A DNA stretch of 64,000 nucleotides, taken from positions 14,571,082 to 14,635,081 of the forward strand of contig CM058230.1 of assembly GCA_030180135.1 (NCBI GenBank), read 5' to 3'. The DNA is from Orychophragmus violaceus. Its lineage: Eukaryota; Streptophyta; Magnoliopsida; Brassicales; Brassicaceae. The first letter of the stretch is position 1. The number at the start of each line of letters is the position of its first letter. Positions 23,671 through 34,791 of the stretch are shown piece after piece. The notes below the pieces were generated by a model. It was not told the DNA's origin, ran no database searches, and saw nothing but the letters and a program-made list of their open reading frames with translations. The translations under genes and the position numbers were made by a program.

Positions 23671-23705
23671 CGATAAACTTCTTTACGATCTAAGACGAAG
23701 TCGAG

Positions 23706-26630
23706 ATGACAGGACCTTCACTAGCAAACAACATGATCATGGGAGGACTCCCGACCTGCGGCGACTCAGTACGATCGATAAAAGAATACAGACGAAGAGT
23801 AGAAATGTATCGGCGTCACAGGCCGAGCACGAGCAGTGAGCTCGCAAGCACGGACGGGGTAGAATTCACCGAGGATGATGAGATAGGGCTATACAAACCA
23901 CATAACGAACCGCTCGTCGTCGAAGTACAGATCGGCGATTGCGAAGTAACGAGAGTCCTAATCGACACGGGAAGCACGGTCGACCTCATATACGAAGACA
24001 CCCTGAGAAGGATGGAACTGCACGACTACGAGATAAAGTGCTCAGAAAGGCCACTAACCGACTTTACGGGTAGCACAACAACAACCGTCGGGACCATCAA
24101 ACTACCGGTTCGCGTTGGGCGAACAACAACAATGACCAAATTTGTGATCGTGGACCGACCGGCAATCTACAACGCCATTTTAGGAACACTTTGGATTCAT
24201 ACCATGAAGGCTGTCCCGTCAACCTACTACCAGTGCGTCAAGTTTCCCACCTCAAGCGGAACATTCAGGCTCCGCGGAAGCCAGGAAGTCTCCAGTACCT
24301 GTTTCCTAGTCGAGCACAAGCTATTCAAAAAAATTCGAGCCTGCCTGCTCGCTGAACCCAAAATAGAGCTACCGCCCCCAGAAGGACCTAACCGCGATGT
24401 CGTCGAGCAAGCCAACATCGATATCAGCGACCCAGGGCGATGTGTGGGTATAGGCGCAGACCTGAGGAAAGATTTGAAAGACCAACTCATCGAGTTCCTC
24501 TACCAAAACGCCTCGACCTTCGCCTGGTCGACGAGCGACATGAAGGGAATCGACCCCACTGTAACATGCCATGAACTCCGCGTTGATCCAGCATTCAAGC
24601 CAATAAAACAGAAAAGAAGAAAATTAGGCCCAGAACGGTCCCAAGCTGTGAACGAAGAAGTAGAGAGACTATCCAAAGACGGCTCGATAACCGAGGTAAA
24701 GTACCCAGACTGGATCGCAAATCCGGTGGTCGTCAAGAAAAAGAACGGAAAGTGGCAAGTATGCGTCGACTTCACAGATCTTAACAAAGCCTGCCCAAAA
24801 GACAGCTTCCCGCTCCCGCACATCGACAGACTCGTCGAGGCCACCGCAGGCAACGAGCTCTTATCGTTTATGGACGCCTTCCCAGGATATAACCAGATAA
24901 TGATGCACCCTGACGACCGCGAGAAAACATCATTTATCACCGATCGGGGGACGTACTGTTACAAAGTCATGCCATTCGGCTTGAAGAATGCTGGAGCAAC
25001 GTACCAAAGGCTTGTCAATAAAATGTTTGCCGACCAGATAGGACAGACGATGGAAGTATATATCGACGACATGCTGGTGAAGTCGGCTTCGGTCAGCGAT
25101 CACATCACTCACCTTACGACCTGCTTCGACAGCTTGAACAAATACGGAATGAAACTCAACCCAGCGAAATGCACATTCGGAGTCACCTCTGGAGAATTCC
25201 TCGGATACATAGTCACCAAAAGAGGGATAGAGGTGAACCCACCGAAGATCGCAGCGCTCACAGAACTCCCCTCACCAAGAAATACACGCGAAGTGTAAAA
25301 ACTCACCGGACGAATCTCCGCGCTAAGCCGATTCATCTCGAAATCGACAGACAGATGCCTGCCATTCTACCAGCTCCTTCGAGGGAACAAACAGTTCGAA
25401 TGGGACGACAAATGCGAGGACGCATTCCAACAGTTGAAAGAATACTTATCTACACCTCCCATCTTATCCAAACCAGAAGAAGGAGAAACCATGTACCGTT
25501 ACATATCGGTATCAGGCTCCGCAGTGAGTGGTGTCCTCGTCAGAGAAGACAGAGGAGACCAGAAGCCGGTCTTTTATATCAGCAAAAGCCTCGATGACGC
25601 CGAGACTCGGTACTCCACCTTGTAAAAGCTGGCCCTCGAAGTCGTCACCTCGGCAAGGAAACTCTGGCCATACTTTCAATCCCATTCGGTGACCGTCCTC
25701 ACCAACCAACCACTGCGAACCATACTCCACGGCCCGAATCAATCAGGACGAATGGCGAAGTGGGCAGTGGAACTGAGCGAATATGATATCGATTACAAAC
25801 CACGAACAAGCGCAAAATCACAAGTCTTAGCGGATTTCCTGATCGAGTTACCACCAGAGTTGACCTGTGACGGGAACCAAGCCGCAGTCGAGAAGTGGAC
25901 TTTTCACGTCGACGGTTCGTCTTCCCGTAATGGGTCAGGGATCGGCATCAGACTAACCTCTCCAAGCGGGGAAGTACTGGAACAGTCATTTCGATTAGCC
26001 TTCCCTGCATCCAATAACGAAGCGGAATACGAAGCCCTGATAGCAGGACTACGACTAGCAAAGGCAATTGGAGCAAGGCACATCAACGCGTTTTGCGATT
26101 CACAGCTCGTAGCCAGCCAGTACAACGGTGAGTATGAAGCCAAAAACAACCGAATGGGCGCATACTTGAAGGTGGTTCAGAAGCTACCTAGCGAGTTCGG
26201 CATCTTCTCACTCACAAAAATTCCGCGAAGCGATAATTCGCCAGCTGACGCACTTGCGGCCCTCGCCTCCACATCCGATCCAGAGTTACGACGGGTTATA
26301 CCAGTCGAATGCATCGAGAAACCGAGCATAGGCCAAACCAAGAACCTGTTCGCAATTACCGAACCTGAGGATAGGATGGACGAATCCGACGAAGCAGACG
26401 GTTCCGTCATAAAGGACGCCACAGGACAAACGAACGATTGGAGGGACGAGATCATGGCCTACATCTTGAGAGGAGAAACACCGAAAAACATATGGGCGGC
26501 CAGACGCCTCCAAGCAAGGTGGGCTCACTACGTTATAAGTGATGGAAAACTATACCGCGTAAGCGCATCGAAGGCCCTGCTGTGCTGCGTCAACGGAGAA
26601 GAAATCAAATGGGTGTTGGAAGAGACATGA
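23706..26630 (+). pseudogene. Tat gag remnant, protease, RT, RNase H and second RNase H
   Basis: One frame from ATG 23706 is interrupted by stops at 25296-25298 and 25623-25625. The first nine residues (MTGPSLANN) pass directly into IMGGLPTCGDSVRSIK, which in full Tat proteins lies at the end of gag, so nearly all of gag is deleted in frame. Protease DTGS is at residues 87-90. RT has MPFGLKNAGATYQRL and YIDDMLVKS (about residue 450). The first RNase H runs to about 25860 (QVLADFLIEL). A second, archaeal-type RNase H follows (FHVDGSSSRNGSGIG, NNEAEYEAL, CDSQLV, about 25890-26270). The frame is lost by one base near 26626. Without gag the element could not form particles by itself. Confidence 0.9.
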
Positions 26631-27675
26631 AGGAGCCGGAGGAAATCATTCCAGTGGTCGGGCGCTCGCCATGAAAATCAAAAGGCATGGACACTTCTCG
26701 CCAACAATGATAGCGGACTATGAAAAGTACGTTGCCCGTTGTGAGAAATACCAATGACACGCACCAGACATACACCAGCCCGCCGAACTTTTGACCACCT
26801 CGGCTGCCCCGTACCCGTTCATGCGATGGGCAATAGATATAGTGGGCCCCATGCCGGCTTCCCAGCAAAAGAAGTTTGTCATCATAATGACAGACTACTT
26901 CAGCAAATGGGTAGAAGCCGAGTCCTACGCCAACATCCGAGACCCCGACGTACAAAAATTCGTGTGGAAGTATATCATCTGCCGCCACAGCCTGCCATAC
27001 GAGATAGTAATGGACAATGGATCACAGTTCATATCAAATATCTTTGAGGGCTTCTGCGCGAGATGGAAGATCCGCCTAAGCAAATCAACACCCCGCTACC
27101 CTCAAGGAAACGGGCAGGCCAAAGCCACGAACAAGACGATCATTGATGGACTCAAGAAACGCCTCGAAAGCAAGAAGGGAGTTTGGGATGACGAACTGGA
27201 CGGTGTGTTATGGTCGCACAGAACGACCCCAAGACGAGCGACGGGTCAAACTCCTTTTTCTCTATCACACGTGATGGAGGCAATGGCACCAGCTGAAGCC
27301 AGCATACCTACAATCCGGCGCACACTTGCACCAGAACATGAATACCTCAACAACCACATGATCATCGATCGCCTAGATCACGCTGAAGAGAAGTGCGACC
27401 AGGCGCTACTCCGAACCCAAAATTACCAACAGCAGGCCACACGCTATTATAACAAAAAGGTCAAAGGAAGGCACTTTAACGACGGGGACCTCGTCCTACG
27501 AAAGGTGTTCGAAAATACCAGAGAGCATCGAGCAAGAAAACTCGGAGCGAACTGGGAAGGTCCATACATCATCTCAAAGGTCGTAAAACCAAGAGTATAC
27601 GAGCTCGTCACTATGAATGGAGAAGCAATACCCAGGTCGTGGAACGCAAATATGCTCAAACGATACTACTATTAA
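26631..27675 (+). pseudogene. Tat integrase, catalytic glutamate replaced
   Basis: It continues pol in the +1 frame. The N-terminal zinc region (HEGAGGNHSSGRALAMKIKR) has its last Cys changed (CEKY), and a TGA stop follows at about 26755. The catalytic core has IDIVGP, VMDNGSQF, and 35 residues further GNGQAKATNK. The position normally occupied by Glu of the D,D35E triad is Lys (codon aaa, 27121-27123). The C-terminal part runs to the stop at 27675 (WNANMLKRYYY). It joins element DNA to the genome when intact, and this copy cannot. Confidence 0.88.
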
Positions 27676-27949
27676 AAAATATATATATGTATCAGTGTAA
27701 AATTGAACTACGGCCGGCTTGATTCCTCCTCGGAGGATACGTAGGCAGCCTTTTTAAGGTCCAACTACTACAATAAAAATCTTTATGAAAATCCCTTTTT
27801 CATCAAAAAAAAATCTTCGCTTGCATTCCCCCACTCTCACCGACGTTCTGGCCAAACGATCGGTGAGAACGATGCATTGCTCAAAGAAGTGATTAACGCA
27901 AAGTCACGGACCAAGCCGGGCCCAGACCCGCAAAAAGTCACAACTGGAC

Positions 27950-28412
27950 GGATAAAATAAGCCGAGCACCCGCTCGCACATTCAGTTCAGGCAAAACTTC
28001 AACAGGATAAGCCGAGCACGTACTCGCACCTAAAATTAAATATAAAGAAAGATAAGCCGAGCTCGAGCTCGCCCTCAAAGATAACTACAGGATAAGCCGG
28101 CATCAGATCCGCACCTACAATAGACCACAGGGTAAGCCGAGCATGTACTCGCCCCTCCGAGTCAGACACAGGATAAGCCGAATTCGCTCCTAAAAAACTA
28201 TTAACAGGATAAGCCGGCAACAGTACCACACCTAAAAACAGCCACAGGATAAACCAAGCACGTACTTGCACCTAAAGGTTATTACGGGATAAGCCGGCGA
28301 TCGCCCGCACCCCAAACAGATATAAACATAACGGTTACAGGATAAACCGAGCACGTACTCGTCCCTAAAAACCATTAACAAGATAAGACGGCAATAACCC
28401 CGCCCCTAAAAA
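27950..28412 (+). repeat. Minisatellite of about eleven 34-54 bp units in the Tat 3' region
   Basis: Units begin aggataagccg or close variants at about 27957, 28002, 28050, 28089, 28129, 28170, 28206, 28246, 28286, 28339 and 28379. Many carry cgagcacgtactcg, a near-palindrome with CGAG/CTCG arms. Others carry ccgg...cgcacc at the same place, and the two types tend to alternate. There is no open frame. Such arrays are common between pol and the antisense gene in Tat elements. Confidence 0.8.
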
Positions 28413-28543
28413 CGCAGAAGGAACAACTAAGAACAGAAACACAACCAACCTCATTCATCATTTTGAAAACAAACGAGAAACAAAAAGGTCCATAAAGGAC
28501 TAAGTAAAAGAACAAGCGTCAACAACAGAAACAAAGATAAGAC

Positions 28544-30583
28544 CTAACTTTCCACCGCAGGAACAAGCCCTTCACCACGAAGCCTCGCGACGTCAGCAGC
28601 GGTGATGATCCCCTCATTCGAACCATGCACGTTCCAAACAAATCGACCTGACAAAATATCCATTCGACGATCCCGGCCACCCAAAGGAGTCATATGGAGG
28701 TCCCCCTCGGAGAGCTCGGTATAGTCCATCGAGTGAAGCTCCTCCCTGAGAATCTTCTCGTCCGCAACCAGTCGCTCAATCTTCGATCTTGGAACGCCTA
28801 AACCACCGTCGATCAAAAGCCGGTACGATGCTAAAACCGAGGTAACCTAGTTCAGCTCCAAAAATTTATCTCGGGAACGTGCTTCCTCCTCCCTAGCCCG
28901 CCTGATTTTCCCCAAACGAGCCTCCGCCCTACCAAAAACTTCGGCCTTTGATCGAGCAACCTCACGAGCACAAGACACACGCAGCTTATCGCACTCTGCC
29001 CGATACGAAACTTGAGCAGCAAGTAATAAGTCCCTTTCCCGCAAAGCATCAGAAACCCGAAGCTCGAGGCCTTCAGCCCTTTCCTTCTCACGAACAAGAA
29101 CCTCGCTAACTCCCTCTAGCTCGCGAACCTTGGAACACGCCTCAAGAAGCTTTGCCCCTAGCCTCTCCTTCTCAAGCTTCAACGCATGAATTTCTTGCTC
29201 ATAAGCATCAATCAATCGATTCTCGTCCACAATTGCCTAACAGAGGAACTAAACTTCGTCAAAAAAAATGGGGAGGATCTTACCCAAACACGAGAACATT
29301 CAACCTCACGATGTAAGTCGGACCGAAAAAACGAGGAAACCGGAAAATGGTTGCTTAACGAATTCGACCCCACCGACCGAAGAAGTCGAGTGCACGCGTC
29401 AGCATCACTCGTAATCTCCTCGGAGCCAGAATATTCAAAGCGTACTGAAAAATCAACCGCTCTAGCACGAACCAACGGCGCAGCTACGGACGAAGAAGCC
29501 AAACGACCCCCATCTGTTTTTACCTTCTTTGCCTTCGGCGAATGGCAGTCACCACCAGTAACATCAGCCGACATAATCCCAGATGGCCGACCTTCCTTGA
29601 GCCTCCACTTGGCCGCACCAGCATCTATACGAGAAAAGCATCTTCGGATCCTCTCCATCTTGACATCGGGCCACACCAGAGGGCCAAGCGAGGACAGCTT
29701 CCTCAAACCCAGAGGAAAGTCCGTCGGAAGCACTGAACGTACGACGATCTGAAAAGAGAAAGTTCGGACAAATTCAAAAGAAGATAAAAGTAGACAAGAG
29801 AAAGAAAGGGACTATACCGTGGTCATGGTTCCATGATGACCGAAATAACCTGTTGCTATCAGGAACCGAAGCATCGTTAATCTTCGCGAAAAATACTTGT
29901 CCTGCCAATCAGATATCTTACTCACCGCCCCAGAGATAAGCTTGAGCCCGTACCGACTCCTCGCGGAAACATAGCGCGTGCCATCAATCGTTTTGTTTGT
30001 AGAAATCCTCATCACTTCCTCAAAAAACCGAAGAGTCACATCAACCCTTCCCTCAGCACCAAGCAATAAAATGGCGACCATATTGCGAATCGCGGCCGGA
30101 CAAAGTTGGGAAAGAGCGATTTGACGCTGCTCACAATAACCAATCAGAAGCTTAGGAAGAGGAAACCAAAGGTGGCATTTCACAAACCAACAGTCATAAA
30201 GACATATCCACCCGTCAGGAACTGACCACGGCCGCTCATCCATAGTCGGGAGACGAAGCACAAAACCAGGGATACGCGCATGAGCCCTCACGATTTCATC
30301 CAAAGTCGATTGTTTGCACGAAGACCCCTGAATCTCGCGTGAAACCAAAACTTTTTTACCCGAGGTGTCTCACGAACAGTACCCAAACCAGAGCTATTCA
30401 CTTGAAACTCCGGGACATCAAAATGAAGGCGACAACGCACGGAAGACGAACTCTTCACACGATCCGATGATCCTTCTTCACCACAGCCGTCTTCAAAAAA
30501 GGGGAGTCAGTTCCCAGAGAAACAAACGAGCCGTCAGTATCACTATCACTACCAGAAGAGGAGGAATCAGATGAAGAACTCAT
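28544..30583 (-). pseudogene. Antisense gene of the Tat element (Transposase_28-like domain plus coiled coil)
   Basis: It lies on the strand opposite to pol. It starts at ATG 30583 with a Ser/Asp-rich stretch (SSSSDSSSSGSDS). Two frameshifts then lead into MVSREIQGSS and the region WFPLPKLLIGYCEQRQIALSQL, resembling the plant putative gypsy-type domain named Transposase_28. Introns are visible: donor GTATAG at 29811 to acceptor ttttcag before 29749, and donor GGTAAGATCC near 29285 to ctgttag before 29232. The next exon is an Arg/Glu/Leu-rich coiled coil (28847-29230). After one stop the frame continues to 28544 (VARLRGEGLVPAVES). Antisense extra genes are known in Tat elements but their function is not. 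Confidence 0.75.
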
Positions 30584-30945
30584 CGCTAGGAGTCAAACGA
30601 AAAACAAAGCAGAAACAGAAAGAAATGAAAGAAAGGACCTCCTCTGAAGAGTATTTGTACCAGGAAACCTTCAGGGGACATTCAGAGGGACATTCAGGAA
30701 ACATCATCATTCCCCTTTTTGCAAATCCCAAGGCTCGACAGTTGCCCATATGATGTAGCAAGAGATACGCAACAACCCCTTCTCCGTACAACCGTTAGCG
30801 CTTTCCTGTCCCCCCATTAAAACGAAGACACGTGCGCTAGAGTACAAAAGACCCGAAAATCAAAAAAACGATTTTTAACCAGATTTCCTCCTAACTTAAA
30901 TGCTCAAGGAAATTCGCTGAGCTCAGCACCATGACTCGACGAACT

Positions 30946-30961
30946 GGGGGGGGGGACTAAT
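30946..30961 (+). other. Polypurine tract of the Tat element
   Basis: Ten consecutive G residues followed by gactaat lie immediately before the 3' LTR at 30962, where plus-strand DNA synthesis would start. Confidence 0.7.
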
Positions 30962-31364
30962 TGTTGGATATGGGTTTAGCATCCATCCATAAGCCCATTG
31001 GAAATCTACTTAAATCAACTATGTCATCTCGGTCCAAGAAGACAAGCCCGCTAAGGAATCAATGGCCCAAGAAGGATTCAGCATCCAAGCACTATAAATA
31101 GGACCCTTCACTCTTCATTTTGGGATAGGTTGTAACTTACGAGAGGCCGAGATACTTCTATAAAGCTCCGACCTCAAGTACTGTTTAGTGAGCACGTCAT
31201 TTGATGGACTCACACTTCGTATCATCCTGTTCATTGCTCGGCTCCGGCCTTAAGATCAATAAAGAATCATTTCATCCTCATTTTGTATTTACATTTCACC
31301 TCGTTGTTCAGACATTCCAGATCACAGCCCGTAATATTGACTAGGTCGGATTTATGTAACAACA
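30962..31364 (+). repeat. 3' LTR of the Tat element
   Basis: 403 bp, TGTTGG to AACAACA, followed by the TSD copy ccgat. It differs from the 5' LTR by about 22 substitutions and an 8-bp insertion near 31167. Confidence 0.92.
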
Positions 31365-31369
31365 CCGAT

Positions 31370-31560
31370 TCGCAGAAGTTGGAAGGGGAAAGGTCTCGTC
31401 AGCTCGAACCGAAGGTGCAAGATTGGCAAAGACTATGAGGTCTTCTTTAGAGAGCTCGGGATAAACGATCTTCTTCAGATCGGTCGTCAACCTGATTTCA
31501 AACGTCTTAAGATTCTCTACCCGATAGATAGGAAATCCCCGAAGTCAACAGATACACAAG
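31370..31560 (-). pseudogene. Unrecognised open frame split by the Tat insertion
   Basis: On the minus strand a frame without stops reads LRGFPIYRVENLKTFEIRL...IVYPELSKEDLIVFANLAPS to the insertion site, then continues at 23250 for about 30 residues before a stop. Codon choice looks protein-like but there is no clear start or splice acceptor upstream. It may be an exon of a lost gene. Confidence 0.3.
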
Positions 31561-31634
31561 ATAGCAAACCGAAATCAACTATCAACCATAAAATCTAAAA
31601 CTGCTTGACAGAAAAAGCTAACAACAGCTATTAA

Positions 31635-32138
31635 TAGAGCTGGGCATAATTACTCGTTACTCGGCTTGTACTCGCTACTTGATTCGTGCTTGGCTTGAAA
31701 AAGCAAGTACTTGTTATGATCAAGCCGAGTAATAAGTAACCAAATTTTATTACTTGGAAGTACAAGTCAAGTATTGAAAAAAATATCACTACTCGACTTG
31801 TTTTACTCGTTACTCGGTGTTTTCTTCAAACATTCAATATATATAATAGTTTTCTAAAATAAAATTCAGTTAAATTAAAAGGAGTAAAGATTGATATAAA
31901 AATAATTTGTAATTAATCTCAAATAATTTGCAAGTGACTTAGTAATATTACACAAGTATCAAGTAATAAAACGGAACTAAGTAACTTGTAAGTATATAGT
32001 TTTTTAGCAAGTACTTGAAACTTCAAGTACTCATTTTTAACAAGTCAAGTACAAGTCCAAATTTATATTATTCGCACAAGGCAAATCAAGTAGCAAGTAT
32101 ATCAAAAATTGCAAGTACTTTCCTTGTGTCCACCCCTA
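31635..32138. mobile_element. Non-autonomous hAT-type element with 8-bp TSD
   Basis: The left end tagagctgggca and the complement of the right end (taggggtggaca) form short inverted repeats. The flanks gctattaa (31627-31634) and gctactaa (32139-32146) match at 7 of 8 bases, as expected for a hAT TSD. The interior is made of repeated words around caagtactt, ttactcg and acttg. No open frame. Confidence 0.75.
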
Positions 32139-32146
32139 GCTACTAA

Positions 32147-33000
32147 GCAACTAAGATCAGATTGAAGACAAGCAGACATGACATCGAAGAAGTAGTGACC
32201 ACCAAACACCGAAAGAGAAAACGAGCATAACATCTGAATATGATAATTATTAAAGCTGACCAACCTTTCATTTGATTGTTTATATATACGATTTTTTTAT
32301 CAAATACATCACCAATCTCAAGAGGGGTAAAATGTTAAGAGTGCAGTTTAAATTAAAGAAAAAAGAATCTAGAGGACTAATACATTTTACTGTTTTGTTT
32401 TAATTTACTCTTGTTTTCCACTTTTCCATGAATATATAACTAATTTTTTTGGTTCATCTATTTTTCTGTGATTGGCGAAACAAAACATAATCTAAAAATA
32501 AAAAGTATTCTTCTGGTGGCGTTTTGATTTTGATGTACAGTAAAACCTTGATATTTTAATAATGTTGGAACTTTAAAAAATTACTATTTTTATAAATATT
32601 AATTAATAGATACATTATAATTATTATAAAGATATTTTTCATTCCATAATGTTTTACAATTTTATTTATTTGAATTTCACGTGCAATATTGTTTACATAT
32701 TGTATATTACATGTGTGTAATTTCTAATATATTTTTTCTTATACGACATACAATTATGTTTGTTAGAATGCTTTTGTTTGGTTTGATTAAATATTTTATT
32801 CATCAAAACATCATATTCTCTTTTGACACAAAACTTAACAATGATTTCTTATCTAAGATTTTCCAAAATCATTAATGACAAATCAAATCGCACATAACTA
32901 TGTGAATACATAAAATAGTTTCAACTGTCTAAAAAACAAAAATACTATAGTCATATTTTACTAATTGTCTTAAATATGTATGCATAATATATGTATATTT
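32147..33000. other. AT-rich intergenic sequence
   Basis: No supported gene. The segment near 32540-32580 (acagtaaaaccttgatattttaataatgtt) resembles an end of a small crucifer DNA transposon, but no second end was found. Confidence 0.35.
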
Positions 33001-33390
33001 TTACCATGTTTTAGCATGCATATTAGTATAATTTTCAAGTCTTTTGCATTCATTCTTATAAATTTCTTTAGAAAATCATCCATTTTAGAGTCTTAGAATG
33101 TTTAGAATATGTTTTGCATATCTTGACATGATTTTGTGTGTTTTAGGTGATTTCTTGGAGTAGTTTGGGTGTTTGGAGTTGATCCTTGAACCAAAATAAG
33201 AGTTTTGAAAGCATTTGGAACTTGAAAAAGACAATGGAAAAATGGTGATGAAGGATCAAACTGGTTTGAAAAATCGAGTCATATGAAGCTTTTTTCATTG
33301 ATATTTAGTTTTGGGACTTCAGATAAAAGTCGCAGAAAATTGAGTTAGATTTCCAATGGAGGTGACTTCAAGTCATTCGGGTCTGGATCC
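33000..33390 (+). repeat. Left part of an older Ty3/gypsy-type LTR, split by Athila-A
   Basis: The sequence has the texture of a crucifer gypsy LTR (catgttttagcatgc, gagttagatttccaatgg, gtgacttcaagtcattc). It continues after the Athila-A insertion at 38921 with gaagagttatgaccaattta. It probably ends near 40140 with cttatca. No PBS follows, so it looks like a solo LTR. The start is not precisely defined. Confidence 0.5.
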
Positions 33391-34586
33391 TGATATGTCA
33401 TGGTTTTTACTAGTTTTAGACCATGATATAAGTGTGTTTTAGTGTCTTTTTGTGTTCTTTTAGAGTCTTTTACAGGTATAATCAGGTTTGGAGCTGAATT
33501 GGAGATGTTGGAGTATTTTGGAGATTTTTGGAGTGTTTGGCCGAGAGATAGAGTTCACTGTCCGAAACAGAGTACTGCGTCGATCGTTACACACCTGCAA
33601 CGGTCGTTGCACCAGCGAGATGGGCCAAAACTCGGCAGTTTATGAAGAGTCAAGTTATTGCACTCTGATCCAGAAGTTCCTGATATTTACAAAGAAGCCC
33701 CTGGCCGAGATTAGACCTATATTATTGAGTTTTTGGTGTTTTAATTAGACACACTTTCATAATTAAGAGCAGAGGATTTTTAGAGCTTTTGGGGCTGATC
33801 TGAACCTTTACTTCATCTGTATTTGGAGAAGATTTCGAACCCCTTTTATTCTTTATTATCTTTTATGCAATTTATTCTTCATATGATTATGTTTTCATTA
33901 TCTATGTCTGAGTAGATTCCTAGTTAGGTTTAGGGTTTCTCACATAGGATTTCATGACTTGCTAGACTTGTTTAATTCAGTTAAGGATTCATAACTATAT
34001 CTGTTCTTCAATCTAATTGTGCTTAAAGCTAGTTCTAACCTGATCAATTAGAATCTAGATCTTAGGTTGCTAAATACGACACGAAAGTGTGGTTTAGGAA
34101 TCTGAACTATTTAGGTTGAGCAATTAAACTTCTCGCAAACGAAAGTTTGGTTTAGGTTAATTGTGAACATATCAAACTTGGAATTAATGCTGGTTTAATC
34201 TGTTAGTTCTCGCAAACGAAATTTTGGTTTGCTGCACTTAGACTTAGAGAATTATCGCAAAGAAATTTGGTTAGTTCTATATCCGTGTTTTGAGTTCTAG
34301 AACTGTGCTTAATTAGATCCTTGCTGAATGAACTGTCTGCTTGTCTGATTTCCTGAGAACGCCCTAGACTTAGCGCTTTTAATAACTTGCTTTCACAACC
34401 AACAATCTCTGCTTTCTGTTTACTTTCTCGCATTGCTTTTATTTACATCACATTGCTTTCTTCCTAGTTTAATCCCTTGTTCTTTAGCTATCGAAACCAG
34501 AGTCTCTGTGGATTTGATACCCTATATACTACAATCACTGAACTGTGCACTTGCAGTAGAATAGGATTAAAACCTGACCCCTATCA
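33391..34586 (+). repeat. 5' LTR of Athila-A
   Basis: Begins TGATATGTCATGG and ends CCTATCA. It contains the first palindrome pair of this element at 33577-33610. Confidence 0.92.
33577..33610. repeat. Paired palindrome, Athila-A 5' LTR
   Basis: gcgtcgatcgttac then gcaacggtcgttgc, starts 20 bp apart with the 6-bp spacer acacct. The cggtcg variant in the second site is the same in all four Athila LTRs here. Confidence 0.85.
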
Positions 34587-34610
34587 AGTTTTTGGCGCCG
34601 TTGTCGGGGA
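34587..34610 (+). other. Primer binding site of Athila-A
   Basis: agtttttggcgccgttgtcgggga sits directly after the LTR. The tggcgcc core fits the Asp-type tRNA primer used by Athila elements. Confidence 0.8.
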
Positions 34611-34714
34611 CTCTTAGAGTCTTCGATAGCTTCGAGCTTAGGGTTTTTACTAGGATTTTTGTTTTTGTTTTTTTTTTTGCTGATTTATTTTTCTGTTTTC
34701 TCTGATTTCGCATT

Positions 34715-34749
34715 GCATCGATCGACGCTCTTCTTGCATCGATCGACAC
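34715..34749. repeat. Paired palindrome, Athila-A leader
   Basis: gcatcgatcgacgc and gcatcgatcgacac with a 7-bp spacer, in the untranslated leader about 45 bp before the gag start codon. Confidence 0.85.
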
Positions 34750-34791
34750 ACTTCGCTGAATCACCAAGAAGACTAAGAGATCATCAGGACG

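Larger units (their letters stand above)
23256..31364 (+). mobile_element. Ty3/gypsy Tat-lineage LTR retrotransposon, gag-deleted
   Basis: An 8.1-kb element with LTRs 23256-23650 and 30962-31364 and a perfect 5-bp TSD ccgat (23251-23255 and 31365-31369). PBS ttggcgccgtctgtgggga and PPT (G)10 at 30946-30955. Two RNase H domains and a gene on the antisense strand between pol and the 3' LTR are hallmarks of the Tat clade. The LTRs differ by about 22 substitutions and one 8-bp indel by hand count, so it is moderately old. Pol has two stops, one frameshift, one further stop and a lost integrase catalytic residue. Confidence 0.93.

Noticed and set aside
25169..25597. 142-codon plus-strand frame inside Tat pol
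   Set aside because: It is a shadow of the RT frame with no domain of its own.
27950..28412. CRISPR-like array
   Set aside because: Units vary in length and sequence, no unique spacers, plant retrotransposon context; it is a minisatellite.
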